Positions 25,995-33,653 of a stretch of DNA of 64,000 nt are shown piece by piece. The stretch spans positions 62,001 through 126,000 of the forward strand of contig CAXTSX010000001.1 of the NCBI GenBank assembly GCA_964247085.1, given 5' to 3'. The notes beneath the pieces were generated by a model. It was not told where the DNA came from, did no database searches, and saw only the letters and a program-made list of their open reading frames with translations. This DNA comes from JAAFHZ01 sp964247085 (GTDB taxonomy: Bacteria > Cyanobacteriota > Cyanobacteriia > Cyanobacteriales > Chamaesiphonaceae). How positions within the stretch are numbered: position 1 is the first letter of the stretch; every line of letters starts with the position of its first letter. The position numbers were made by a program, and so were the translations under genes.

Positions 25995-26141
25995 ATGCAA
26001 AAGAAAGATGACGCTAAATTTGGTTTTACTGCCGCCGCAGAAAACCTCAATGGAAGAGCAGCAATGATCGGCTTTGTCGCCGCTCTTGCGACTGAGTTAG
26101 CTACTGGTCAAGGTGTTTTACACTTTTTAGGCTTAGTCTAA
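25995..26141 (+). CDS. hliC: high-light-inducible protein, HliC type (copy 1)
   Basis: 48-aa one-helix chlorophyll-binding protein of the Lhc superfamily. The core 'ENLNGRAAMIGFVAAL' carries the ExxNGRxAMIGF chlorophyll-ligand signature, and the ending 'GQGVLHFLG' is typical of HliC/ScpB. Hlips quench excitation energy and, with ChlG and HliD, accompany chlorophyll delivery to new photosystem proteins. The length rules out HliA/B (about 70 aa). It is followed by a second copy 77% identical (37/48). Both start MQ(K/N). Confidence 0.9.
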   Translation: MQKKDDAKFGFTAAAENLNGRAAMIGFVAALATELATGQGVLHFLGLV

Positions 26142-26199
26142 ATTACGGTGAAACTATCGTAGCTGTTGTTGCATTTTCAGTGGAAAATAGCTACCTTGC

Positions 26200-26217
26200 T
26201 TAATATAAGGTTACAAT
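26200..26217 (+). promoter_or_regulatory. promoter motif of second hliC gene, HLR1-like
   Basis: TTAATATAAGGTTACAAT, ending 26 bp before the ATG, the same spacing as at the first copy. It contains GTTACAAT, a perfect fit to one HLR1 half-site, with a degenerate half (CTTAATAT) upstream. Confidence 0.5.
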
Positions 26218-26243
26218 TAACTTAATTTACCGGAGTCTGGACT

Positions 26244-26390
26244 ATGCAAAACCAAAAAGACGCTCAATTCGGCTTCACTACATCAGCAGAAAATCTCAAT
26301 GGACGGATGGCAATGATCGGCTTTGTGGCCGCTGTCGTTACCGAGTTAGTTACTGGCCAAGGTGTTCTGCACTTCTTAGGCTTGATGTAG
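26244..26390 (+). CDS. hliC: high-light-inducible protein, HliC type (copy 2)
   Basis: 48-aa HliC-type protein with 'ENLNGRMAMIGFVAAV' as the chlorophyll-binding helix and the same 'GQGVLHFLG' end as copy 1. The start codons of the two copies are 249 bp apart, and the leader is duplicated as well as the coding region, so this is a tandem duplication of the whole unit. Most differences lie in the polar N-terminus and on the lipid-facing side of the helix; the Glu, Asn, Arg and Met of the signature are kept. A strong terminator follows. Which copy is the functional equivalent of Synechocystis hliC cannot be told. Confidence 0.9.
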   Translation: MQNQKDAQFGFTTSAENLNGRMAMIGFVAAVVTELVTGQGVLHFLGLM

Positions 26391-26420
26391 TTTTCACTTT
26401 TCTTTCTTAAGAATGTCTCG

Positions 26421-26449
26421 AAAAAGCTGGGTACGACCCAGCTTTTTTT
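26421..26449 (+). terminator. intrinsic terminator of the hliC pair
   Basis: AAAAAGCTGGGT - ACG - ACCCAGC followed by seven T. The stem AAAGCTGGGT/ACCCAGCTTT is perfect, with a 3-nt loop, 30 bp after the second hliC stop. This is the clearest Rho-independent terminator in the window. Confidence 0.9.
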
Positions 26450-26513
26450 AGCCATTTTTTGGATAGCGCCAGGAAACTGCTATTTTAGCTATAGTTGAAA
26501 ACCTTGAATCACC

Positions 26514-27080
26514 ATGAGAATTACCCAATTCGCGCTGACTGGTATAGCGCTTACCAGTATTATTTCAGCATTCCACCTCGGAGCACCTAGCTCTACGGCA
26601 CTAATCTCAGCAACTGCGCCTACTACTGTCAAATTCGTTTGTGCTCGTCAAGAAGGTCGACTCGCCACCGTCGTCAAAACAAAAAAAGGTAATGTGCCGC
26701 TAGTGGTTTGGGATTCTACGCTCTTTGCTGGTTCTGGGTATAATCCAGTAACCCGCTGCCAACAAGTGACCAAACGCTTCCAGAATTTGTATCGTAGTGG
26801 CAAGCTTAAGTACCTCACCGCTGGTCAAGTTAAAAATCTGCCGGTCATTTGTGCCACAGTTCGCACTACCGAAAGTTGCAATCTCGAAAACTTGCTCTTT
26901 ACTCTGCGACCCGGCACCGCTCCCCAGGGCATTTTGCAAAAACTGAATGACATTCGCAATCGGGTCGCCAAGAACACAGTAGTCGAGGAAAGTGGTGCCA
27001 CAACCAGTCCCAACCCTTCTACGACTAATTCGGTTGATATGGAAGATTGGCTCACCGTGACGAATGATCGTGGTGATTAA
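26514..27080 (+). CDS. COP23-domain secreted protein
   Basis: 188-aa protein with an N-terminal signal sequence ('MRITQFALTGIALTSIISAF') and a single COP23 domain. Diagnostic segments are 'VKFVCARQEGRLATVV', 'RCQQVTKRFQNLYRSGKLKYLT', 'NLPVICATV' and 'CNLENLLFTLRPG'; four Cys residues could form two disulfides. The family is named after a circadian oscillating 23-kDa protein of Cyanothece that is membrane- or envelope-associated. The C-terminal ~35 residues are Ser/Thr/Asn-rich and probably disordered. Biochemical role unknown. It is monocistronic, after the hliC terminator. Confidence 0.85.
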   Translation: MRITQFALTGIALTSIISAFHLGAPSSTALISATAPTTVKFVCARQEGRLATVVKTKKGNVPLVVWDSTLFAGSGYNPVTRCQQVTKRFQNLYRSGKLKYLTAGQVKNLPVICATVRTTESCNLENLLFTLRPGTAPQGILQKLNDIRNRVAKNTVVEESGATTSPNPSTTNSVDMEDWLTVTNDRGD

Positions 27081-27116
27081 AATTAAAAAATCAATCGTTT
27101 TGGTTGCTAATGTTGC

Positions 27117-28181
27117 TTAAGGTGAATCTAACCATTGATTAAATAGCTCGAAATTAAAATGCTTGGCTACTAACTGACGAATAGTTTCCACCTTGACGGG
27201 CTCTTGGATTCGTACCTGGTCAAAACACCGCTCAATAATCTCGACGGTGGTTAGAGTATCCAGATCCACCGACAGGATCGGTATTTCTAGAATTTCAGCC
27301 CGACTCACTACCCAGGGACGAGGTTTGAGGTGTCCGGTCAGAATTAGACAGTTGGTAGAGGTCTCTAGGGCAGCAATCTGGATATCTTCTCGATCGCCTC
27401 CCGTAACCACGGCTTTATGGGCTGTTACACGAAAATATTCAAAGGCGGAGTTGCTGTTCATCGCGCCGATCGATAGACTTTGAACTAGCAAATTTAAGCG
27501 ATCTGGACGACAAAGAATTTCGGCATGGAGCTTTTTCACCAGCTCCCCAACGCTGACCCCATGCAAAATTTGATCGCGGGGCAAGACTCCTAATACTTGA
27601 ATATTGAACTGCGTTAGAGCTGGTAAAATGACGCTTTGTACTGAGTCCATTTCACTGAGGGGCACATCATTCAACACAATTCCTAGCAGCCTACCGCCTA
27701 AATCAGCCTGTGCCACTAATACTTGTTCGATCGATTGCCAAGAGTGATAACGCACCACTAGCAACACCGACGCATCAGTGGCTGTTGCAATCTCCCCCAT
27801 AGATAATTGAAAGCTTTTCCCTTCCCAGAGGTTGCTACCACCTTCAATACACATCAACTGTTCCGAATGTTGCAGTTGAGATTGCAAAAGTTGCTGATAA
27901 TCTGTCTGATCTTCTCCCAAGAGACGCCGTTGGCCGGTCACCGCGTTCAAATTAACCAGCGGCGCAAAAATTTGATGGTCAGATAGAGCCAAATAATCTC
28001 TAACGAGTTGCAAGTCAGCATCCTCCGGCGACTCATCGCTATGGTAGTTGCCCAAGGGTTTGCTATAGAAAATTTCTACGCCCTGCTTTTGCAACTTGTC
28101 TGCCAAACCCAGTAAAACAGCTGACTTGCCACTGCAAGCCTCTGTTGATGCAATTAGTAACCGCTTACTTGCCGCTCTCAC
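27117..28181 (-). CDS. phosphotransacetylase-like P-loop protein (BioD-like + DRTGG domain)
   Basis: 354-aa protein. The N-terminal 200 residues form a BioD-like P-loop domain with 'TEACSGKSAVLLGLADKL' as Walker A and 'MCIEGGSNLWEG' as the second acidic motif. The C-terminal part, from about 215, has the DRTGG-type fold ('AHKAVVTGGDREDIQIAALE'), as in the N-terminal half of enterobacterial Pta and in cyanobacterial stand-alone copies. It lacks the catalytic phosphate acetyltransferase domain, so it is probably regulatory rather than an enzyme of acetate metabolism. It is convergent with the COP23 gene, whose stop is 36 bp away. Confidence 0.82.
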   Translation of the reverse strand: MRAASKRLLIASTEACSGKSAVLLGLADKLQKQGVEIFYSKPLGNYHSDESPEDADLQLVRDYLALSDHQIFAPLVNLNAVTGQRRLLGEDQTDYQQLLQSQLQHSEQLMCIEGGSNLWEGKSFQLSMGEIATATDASVLLVVRYHSWQSIEQVLVAQADLGGRLLGIVLNDVPLSEMDSVQSVILPALTQFNIQVLGVLPRDQILHGVSVGELVKKLHAEILCRPDRLNLLVQSLSIGAMNSNSAFEYFRVTAHKAVVTGGDREDIQIAALETSTNCLILTGHLKPRPWVVSRAEILEIPILSVDLDTLTTVEIIERCFDQVRIQEPVKVETIRQLVAKHFNFELFNQWLDSP

Positions 28182-28266
28182 TCATCAACTCCCACTCCAG
28201 ATATGCTACTAACTATACTAGCTATCTTCGCCGAAATTACTTGAGTCTGGAGTAAATTTCGATTAT

Positions 28267-28650
28267 TTAGTCTTCCAACCGCAGTAATTTGCGATAGAAC
28301 AGCTGCGGAAAATCCGGAATATTGGCATCTTTAGAACTAATCAGCCAGTCGATCAAGAAACTTACAAAATCAGAGTTAGAGAGACTCAATTCGTAAACCA
28401 GATCGGCATTTTCTTCAAACTGAACCCGACAGCGCGTCAGATCCCCAGGTAGATCGCGCATTACCCAGCTAGCCACAAAAGGGATTTGTTCTTGTCCCAA
28501 AATATTGCGATAGCCCGTTAGGCCGCCTTTATAATACAAAGTGATAGCTTTCGGTAGCATATTGCGCCTGGCCATCGACTTCATAAAATAGGGCATGTAG
28601 AGATTTACTTTATCGGGGCTAGCCGGGGTTAATTCATTAACAAGATTCAT
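28267..28650 (-). CDS. EbsA-like type IV pilus-associated protein
   Basis: 127-aa soluble cyanobacterial protein with 'LPKAITLYYKGGLTGYRNI', 'IPFVASWVMRDLPGDLTRCR' and a basic, Leu-rich end 'FYRKLLRLED'. These segments resemble EbsA, a small cyanobacteria-specific protein first linked to biofilm self-suppression in Synechococcus elongatus and needed for type IV pilus assembly. I name it from remembered pattern, so the symbol is left empty. It is divergent from mgdA and 85 bp downstream of the start of the Pta-like gene on the same strand. Confidence 0.6.
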   Translation of the reverse strand: MNLVNELTPASPDKVNLYMPYFMKSMARRNMLPKAITLYYKGGLTGYRNILGQEQIPFVASWVMRDLPGDLTRCRVQFEENADLVYELSLSNSDFVSFLIDWLISSKDANIPDFPQLFYRKLLRLED

Positions 28651-28838
28651 ATCAAACCTAAGAAATAAGCGTTACCGTTGCCGGTCATACTTATTGTTCA
28701 CCAATTTTCAGGGAAACTTATCAATACCCAGCCAGAAAATTTCCGTTTCACGCTAAAATCGCAAGGGTAAAGAGCTGGATTTTTCAGTCCTGGCCAGCCA
28801 GTAGGTTTAGCGTCGGTTCATTAAGTTAGCAAGTATTT

Positions 28839-30182
28839 ATGTCCAATAACAGTGTGCCGCTCCCCGATAACTCTGATCAATCTATATCAACAATGTCAAA
28901 TTTGATTGATTTTGAGGCTGGGATGGATGGTCGGCAGCTGAAGGCAGCTTTGATCATGATTGTAGTATGGTCACTAGTATTTTGTTTGCATGTAGTGACT
29001 GGGGGTCGTTGGCTAGTCTGGGGGATGACGTTGATTTTTGCTGGCCAAATGTTACGTCTATTTGCGGCCAGGCCACTAGCGATCGATCCGGTTACTAAGG
29101 CTGATGCGGATTTCCCGCTGATTTCTTTGGTCATATCCGCTCACAACGAAGAAAATGTGGTGGAGCAGTTGGCGGCTAATCTTGGTCAGTTAGACTATCC
29201 AGCCGATCAATATGAGGTGTGGGTGATTGATGACCGGAGTACCGATCGCACGCCCCAACTACTAGATAAATTAGCTCAGCAATATCCCCAACTGCAAGTG
29301 TTGCACCGGACTACCGGCAGTGGCGGCAAATCAGGAGCACTAAACCAGGTTTTGCCCCTACTCACTGGTGAATTTATCGGGGTGTTTGATGCCGATGCCC
29401 AGGTAGAACCTAACTTTTTGCAGATGCTGGTACCCTATTTTGACAATCCTAAGATTGGGGCCGTGCAAATGCGGAAGTCGATCGCGAATGTGAGCACTAA
29501 TTGGTTAACTCAAGGCCAATCGATCGAGATGACCATGGATGCCTATATTCAACAACAGCGAATTGCGACCGGTGGAGTTGGAGAACTACGCGGCAACGGT
29601 CAATTTTTGCGGCGGCAAGCACTGATAGATTGTGGGGGCTGGAATGAGGAAACTATCACCGACGACTTGGACTTAACTTTTCGTCTGCATCTCCAAGGCT
29701 GGGATGTTGATCTGGCCCTCTATCCCTGTGTCCAAGAAGAAGGCGTTACTACCTTGACAGCATTATGGCCACAGCGCCAACGCTGGGGCGAAGGGGGCTA
29801 TCAACGCTATTTAGACTATTGGCGTTTACTGACGGCCAATAAGCTTGGTACTTGGCAAAAAAACTGGGATTTGGGCTCTTTTAGTTTGTTTCAGTATATT
29901 TTACCCTTGGCGATGGTGCCCGATCTGGCCTTGGCGATCGCTTGGCAAGAATCCCCCCTACTCACCCCTTTAACCGTGGTTGGTATTATTTTGCAAGTAG
30001 TGGGAATGATTATTGGAGCGCAGCGTATTGGTCAACAGCTGTCAGTTGGCTCTATTTTGGTAGGGTTGTTGTATTTAGTTCACTGGGTGGTAGTAATGCC
30101 CTGGACAACCGTGCGGATGGCTTTCCAGCCTAAGACCCTAAAATGGGTCAAAACTCCTCGGCAGGCTGATTTCACTACCTAA
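28839..30182 (+). CDS. mgdA: glycosyltransferase family 2, probable monoglucosyldiacylglycerol synthase
   Basis: Likely makes monoglucosyldiacylglycerol, the precursor of thylakoid MGDG and DGDG, from UDP-glucose and diacylglycerol. The 447-aa protein has two N-terminal helices, a GT-A domain with 'VISAHNEENVVEQL', 'VIDDRSTDRT', the DxD-like 'GVFDADAQV', 'GELRGNGQFLRR', the catalytic 'ITDDLDLTFRLHL' and the Q-x-x-R-W motif 'QRQRWGEGGYQRY', then C-terminal helices ending 'WVKTPRQ'. The start region 'NLIDFEAGMDGRQLKAA' matches the Sll1377 type as I recall it. Processive GT2 polysaccharide synthases are the alternative, but the GELRGNGQF block favours MgdA. Confidence 0.78.
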   Translation: MSNNSVPLPDNSDQSISTMSNLIDFEAGMDGRQLKAALIMIVVWSLVFCLHVVTGGRWLVWGMTLIFAGQMLRLFAARPLAIDPVTKADADFPLISLVISAHNEENVVEQLAANLGQLDYPADQYEVWVIDDRSTDRTPQLLDKLAQQYPQLQVLHRTTGSGGKSGALNQVLPLLTGEFIGVFDADAQVEPNFLQMLVPYFDNPKIGAVQMRKSIANVSTNWLTQGQSIEMTMDAYIQQQRIATGGVGELRGNGQFLRRQALIDCGGWNEETITDDLDLTFRLHLQGWDVDLALYPCVQEEGVTTLTALWPQRQRWGEGGYQRYLDYWRLLTANKLGTWQKNWDLGSFSLFQYILPLAMVPDLALAIAWQESPLLTPLTVVGIILQVVGMIIGAQRIGQQLSVGSILVGLLYLVHWVVVMPWTTVRMAFQPKTLKWVKTPRQADFTT

Positions 30183-30211
30183 CACAACTTTATCTTCTGA
30201 CTAGCGACCAC

Positions 30212-30238
30212 CAGCCGCCGTGTTCAACACGACGGCTG
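30212..30238 (+). terminator. hairpin after mgdA
   Basis: CAGCCGCCGTGT - TCA - ACACGACGGCTG: a 12-bp stem with one mismatch, starting 30 bp after the mgdA stop. A short T-rich tract (TGTTTATG) follows. A GTG at 30220 that could be taken as the start of the next gene lies within this hairpin, which argues for the later ATG. Confidence 0.6.
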
Positions 30239-30279
30239 TGTTTATGTGTGTGCCTAATATCTTATCTACCAAACTTGAT

Positions 30280-31068
30280 ATGTCATTCGCATCCACTCGT
30301 TCAGTTCTATTATTGACTCTGTTATTAGGTGTTTGGACGGCTTCCCCAGCCTGGGCTGGTAAGAAGCCCAAGGTTTTACCTGTAGCCGTCCCAGCGACCA
30401 GTCAGCCCAAAATTACACCGGAAATGGAGCAACAAGTTCTCGAAATTATTCGCCGTCACCCCGAAGTTCTGATTGAGTCGGTGCAAAAATATGCTGCGGA
30501 GCAAGAAAGAAAAGAAAAAGTCGCCCAGGCACAAGCGCTCCAACAGCTTCGCCAAAATACTGCCGCTCTTATTGGTGATTCACCCACCACTGGCGCAGCC
30601 GATCGACGGATTGTGTTGGTAGAATTCTCGGATTTCCAATGTACTTTTTGTGCCCAAGCCCATGGCACGATCAAAAAGTTTATGGATAGACACAAAGGTG
30701 AAGTTACTTTGGTCTATAAGCATTTCCCCTTGACCCAAATTCACCCCGAGGCATTACCTGCCGCCCAAGCAGCTTGGGCTGCTAACAAACAGGGCAAATT
30801 CTGGGAGTATCACGATGAATTGTTTGCCAACCAAAAACAACTAAGCGAAAATTTTTATGTGGCTACGGCTCAAAAATTACAGCTAAATCTGGCAAAATTC
30901 AATGCCGATCGCAAAACTGCTGATCAATCGATCGTCCAAGATTTTAGCCTCGGTCGCAAACTAGGAGTCAATGGCACTCCCACCTTCATCATGAACGGTG
31001 AGTCTATTTCGGGGGTAGTGACCGTAGAAGAATTAGAAAAGGTCTTGGCTAAAGTTCAAAAGAAATAG
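30280..31068 (+). CDS. periplasmic DsbA-family thiol oxidoreductase
   Basis: Thioredoxin-fold protein (about 262 aa from the ATG at 30280). The N-terminus is a signal peptide ('SVLLLTLLLGVWTASPAWAG'). A short helical region follows ('IRRHPEVLIESVQKYAAEQE'), as in DsbG/BdbD-type proteins. The redox centre is 'FSDFQCTFCAQAH' (CxxC = C-T-F-C) and the cis-Pro loop is in 'GVNGTPTFIMNGE'. It probably forms or isomerises disulfides in the periplasm or thylakoid lumen. A GTG 60 bp upstream is rejected because it lies in a terminator hairpin and adds 20 residues before the signal peptide. The arrangement gives a single-gene unit. Confidence 0.88.
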   Translation: MSFASTRSVLLLTLLLGVWTASPAWAGKKPKVLPVAVPATSQPKITPEMEQQVLEIIRRHPEVLIESVQKYAAEQERKEKVAQAQALQQLRQNTAALIGDSPTTGAADRRIVLVEFSDFQCTFCAQAHGTIKKFMDRHKGEVTLVYKHFPLTQIHPEALPAAQAAWAANKQGKFWEYHDELFANQKQLSENFYVATAQKLQLNLAKFNADRKTADQSIVQDFSLGRKLGVNGTPTFIMNGESISGVVTVEELEKVLAKVQKK

Positions 31069-31092
31069 TTCAGAAAAAATAGCTAAAAGCAA

Positions 31093-31115
31093 CTCCAGGC
31101 TATGCTAGCCTGGAG
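31093..31115. terminator. bidirectional hairpin between convergent genes
   Basis: CTCCAGGCTA - TGC - TAGCCTGGAG: a perfect 10-bp stem 24 bp after the DsbA-like gene stop and 42 bp past the stop of the convergent DUF5684-like gene. On the minus strand it is followed by TTGCTTTT; on the plus strand no T-run follows. It probably serves the minus-strand gene best. Confidence 0.6.
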
Positions 31116-31157
31116 CAACTCATCACCACATCTATGATCAGGACAGGATTTCAGGAA

Positions 31158-31547
31158 TTAATTAGCTAAGCTATAGATTGCCCATAAACCCAATAGAGGA
31201 ACAATAGTAGCGATCCCTAACCAACTGGCTTTACCTAATTTTTTAGCAATGTTCATAAAAGCCATTACATAAAACACAATAAAGGCAATTGGCCCGACGA
31301 TCGGAATCAAAATCAACAACAATAACCAAGGATTTTTGTCCCCAGCCTGGAAGGTTTTGACCGCATGCGCAATGGGAACCCAAGCCATCCAGGAATCGCT
31401 AACCTTGAGCTTGTCAAACATTTTCTGGAGACAAAAACTGTTGAAAATATAACCACCGATCGACACAACCACTTGGACAAGCATTTCAGCGCCAGCACTA
31501 GCTGGAATATCGCTAGCTTGAGCTAGCAAAATATCTGATAAAAACAA
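31158..31547 (-). CDS. DUF5684-like small membrane protein
   Basis: 129-aa protein with two or three hydrophobic helices ('QVVVSIGGYIFNSFCLQKMF', 'WLLLLILIPIVGPIAFIVFY', 'WLGIATIVPLLGLWAIYSL') and the recurring 'WMAWVPI' and 'KKLGKASWLG' motifs of DUF5684 proteins, whose function is unknown. The reading frame has no upstream ATG: the annotated start is a TTG at 31547; a later ATG at 31484 would give a shorter form beginning just before the first helix. No clear ribosome site supports either. Convergent with the DsbA-like gene. Confidence 0.65.
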   Translation of the reverse strand: MFLSDILLAQASDIPASAGAEMLVQVVVSIGGYIFNSFCLQKMFDKLKVSDSWMAWVPIAHAVKTFQAGDKNPWLLLLILIPIVGPIAFIVFYVMAFMNIAKKLGKASWLGIATIVPLLGLWAIYSLAN

Positions 31548-31674
31548 ATTACTGGGATCGGAAAAAGCAAAAGTAGCTGGTGCATAGAGACAAGCATGAA
31601 TGAATATTCTCCATAGAATGTAGCTGATTTATACCTACCCCAACCACAATATTTAACATTTGTAATTTTGCAGC

Positions 31675-32412
31675 TTAAGCTAGCAGTAATTGAATAGCCT
31701 GCAGATCATCAACGATCGCATCCGCATTGGCCAAATGGGGAGCAGCAATCCCCCAAGTCACCGCAATACAACCAGCCGCTCCAGCTCGTTGCGCCATTTC
31801 AATATCCCCGGCTGAATCCCCAATCATCAGCGTGCGGGCAGGTTCCACCCCCATCTGGGCGCAGGCATCTAGAAACAAACTGGGGTGGGGCTTGGTAATG
31901 GCACCATCAGCGCCCATTTGCAAACTCAGATAGCTGTGCAGCTCATGATGGCGCACAAAATTCTGGACATCTAAACTGGGAGCATTAGATAAAATCCCCA
32001 GGGGCAATCCTGCTTGAAACAACCGATCGATCAATTCCCTACTACCTGGTAACATCTGACCCGGCAGATCATTAGGCACCATCTGGTCAGCCTCCGTAAA
32101 GGCGGCCTCTACCATATTCTTCGCCTCAATCCAACCCCGCCCGGTGGCCGCCAGATACACAGCAGCGGCCAGCGAATTTTCACCACGGCTACCAACACAC
32201 ATTAAACCAGCCGTATCCAATTGCTGATTTTTGACCCCGTAGGCTAAAAGCAGAGCATCCCCAACGCCAGGAGCATAGATATCGACAGCTTTAGCTCTGT
32301 GCTGAGCTAGCTGATAGAGATAATCACTGGAGTTTTCCAAGGTGCCATCTTTATCAAAAATAACGGCTTGAATATTGGTAAATTGTCGATCGAGACAGCG
32401 GATAGTAAACAT
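31675..32412 (-). CDS. HAD-superfamily phosphatase (Gph/CbbY-like)
   Basis: 245-aa HAD hydrolase with all four motifs: 'VIFDKDGTLENS' (nucleophile Asp), 'LGILSNAPS' (Ser/Thr), 'TKPHPSLFLDA' (Lys) and 'MIGDSAGDIEMAQRAGA' (acidic pair). A helical cap domain lies between motifs I and II. The Lys in motif I (DKDGT instead of DxDGT) is seen in some phosphoglycolate- and sugar-phosphatase-like members. The substrate is unknown; phosphoglycolate is a fair candidate in a photorespiring cell but not shown. It begins 11 bp after the HtrA-type protease stop, so the two are likely cotranscribed. Confidence 0.85.
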   Translation of the reverse strand: MFTIRCLDRQFTNIQAVIFDKDGTLENSSDYLYQLAQHRAKAVDIYAPGVGDALLLAYGVKNQQLDTAGLMCVGSRGENSLAAAVYLAATGRGWIEAKNMVEAAFTEADQMVPNDLPGQMLPGSRELIDRLFQAGLPLGILSNAPSLDVQNFVRHHELHSYLSLQMGADGAITKPHPSLFLDACAQMGVEPARTLMIGDSAGDIEMAQRAGAAGCIAVTWGIAAPHLANADAIVDDLQAIQLLLA

Positions 32413-32423
32413 TAATGATGATT

Positions 32424-33608
32424 TTATGGTTCTGGTTCTGGAGCAGCACTAGGGTAAACTTCGGGCTGAATTGGTAATGTTTGCGGCAGACCAGCGCGAT
32501 TCACTTCCAAGGACAGCGGTTTCCCAATCTCACTAGACTCTACCTGCTCTTGCACATCATTGGGCGAATTCACTGATTGGTTAGCCACTTTTTGGATTAC
32601 ATCCCCCTTTTTTAAACCACCTTTGGCGGCGGGGGTATTGGGCAACACCTCGACCACAATTACGCCCCGATCGACTTTAGTAGCTGCCTCAAATTGCGGA
32701 TCAGCAGCCAGCTTTTTCCATAGCTCCGGGCTGCGTGCTACCATCTTGATGCCGAGATAGGGATGACTAGCCTTACCAGTACTTAAAATTTGTTTGGCAA
32801 TCCGTTGCGCCGTTTGGATCGGAATGGCAAATCCTAGCCCTTGTCCATCCGCTCGAATCGCAGTATTGATGCCAATCACTTCGCCTTGGGCGTTCAGCAA
32901 CGGACCACCGGAATTACCGGGATTGATGGCGGCATCGGCCTGAATATAGCGCACTCGTTTATCAGGGATACCAACATCCGAGCTAGAACGACCAGTGGCA
33001 CTAATAATTCCCAAGGTCACCGTGTTGTCTAAACCTAAAGGGTTACCGATCGCGATCGCCCATTCCCCAGCCGCTAAATTACTAGAATCGCCAATTTTGA
33101 CTGTGGGTAAGCTCTGACCCGCGACTTTAACTATGGCTAAGTCAGTAACTGGATCAATACCCAGTACTTTGCCCGGTAGCGTGCGACCATCTTTGAGGGT
33201 CACTGTTACTTTGGTGGTGTCTTCTACTACATGACCATTAGTAATAATTTGACCATCAGCACTGAGGATAAAACCAGAACCGGTACCCCGCTCAGAATCC
33301 TGCTCGCTATCTGGATCCCCCGCTGCTGATCTACCAGCCCTGGCCTTCGACTTGTGCAACGCATCAATTCTGACTACTGCTGGACCGACTCGATCGACCA
33401 CCCCAGATACAAAATTCAAATTTTCGGTAGCCGGCTGGCTGTTGGTGACAGTATTTACAACCGATGCTGACTGGGGCGATGCCGATGAAGAAGCCACCGG
33501 CTGGGGTTGGGGATGCCGCCAATAGGCTGCCCCCATCCCCACCACCGTACCTACTCCTACTAAAGTTAAGAAGCCCAGTATTTGTTGCTTGGACAAGATC
33601 ATAGACAT
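32424..33608 (-). CDS. HtrA/HhoA-type serine protease
   Basis: 394-aa periplasmic or envelope protease of the Deg family. A single N-terminal membrane segment ('ILGFLTLVGVGTVVGMGAAY') is followed by a Ser/Gln-rich linker. The trypsin-like triad is H126 ('TNGHVVED'), D156 ('DPVTDLAIV') and S233 ('NPGNSGGPL'). A PDZ domain occupies about residues 285-385 ('VLPNTPAAKGGLKKGDVIQK'), typical of the cyanobacterial HhoA/HhoB/HtrA set with one PDZ. The R-S-A-A-G-D-P-D-S-E-Q acidic insert before the first strand is unusual. Which paralogue it is cannot be decided. It starts an apparent protease-phosphatase unit. Confidence 0.92.
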   Translation of the reverse strand: MSMILSKQQILGFLTLVGVGTVVGMGAAYWRHPQPQPVASSSASPQSASVVNTVTNSQPATENLNFVSGVVDRVGPAVVRIDALHKSKARAGRSAAGDPDSEQDSERGTGSGFILSADGQIITNGHVVEDTTKVTVTLKDGRTLPGKVLGIDPVTDLAIVKVAGQSLPTVKIGDSSNLAAGEWAIAIGNPLGLDNTVTLGIISATGRSSSDVGIPDKRVRYIQADAAINPGNSGGPLLNAQGEVIGINTAIRADGQGLGFAIPIQTAQRIAKQILSTGKASHPYLGIKMVARSPELWKKLAADPQFEAATKVDRGVIVVEVLPNTPAAKGGLKKGDVIQKVANQSVNSPNDVQEQVESSEIGKPLSLEVNRAGLPQTLPIQPEVYPSAAPEPEP

Positions 33609-33653
33609 TATCTAGGGATAGGTAAGGCAAATGATCAAGATGTTGCGATCGAC

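Noticed and set aside
28193..28253. Inverted pair ACTCCAGA / TCTGGAGT in the spacer upstream of the Pta-like gene
   Set aside because: Only 8 bp with about 45 bp between the arms; chance is likely and it is not a useful terminator or operator call.
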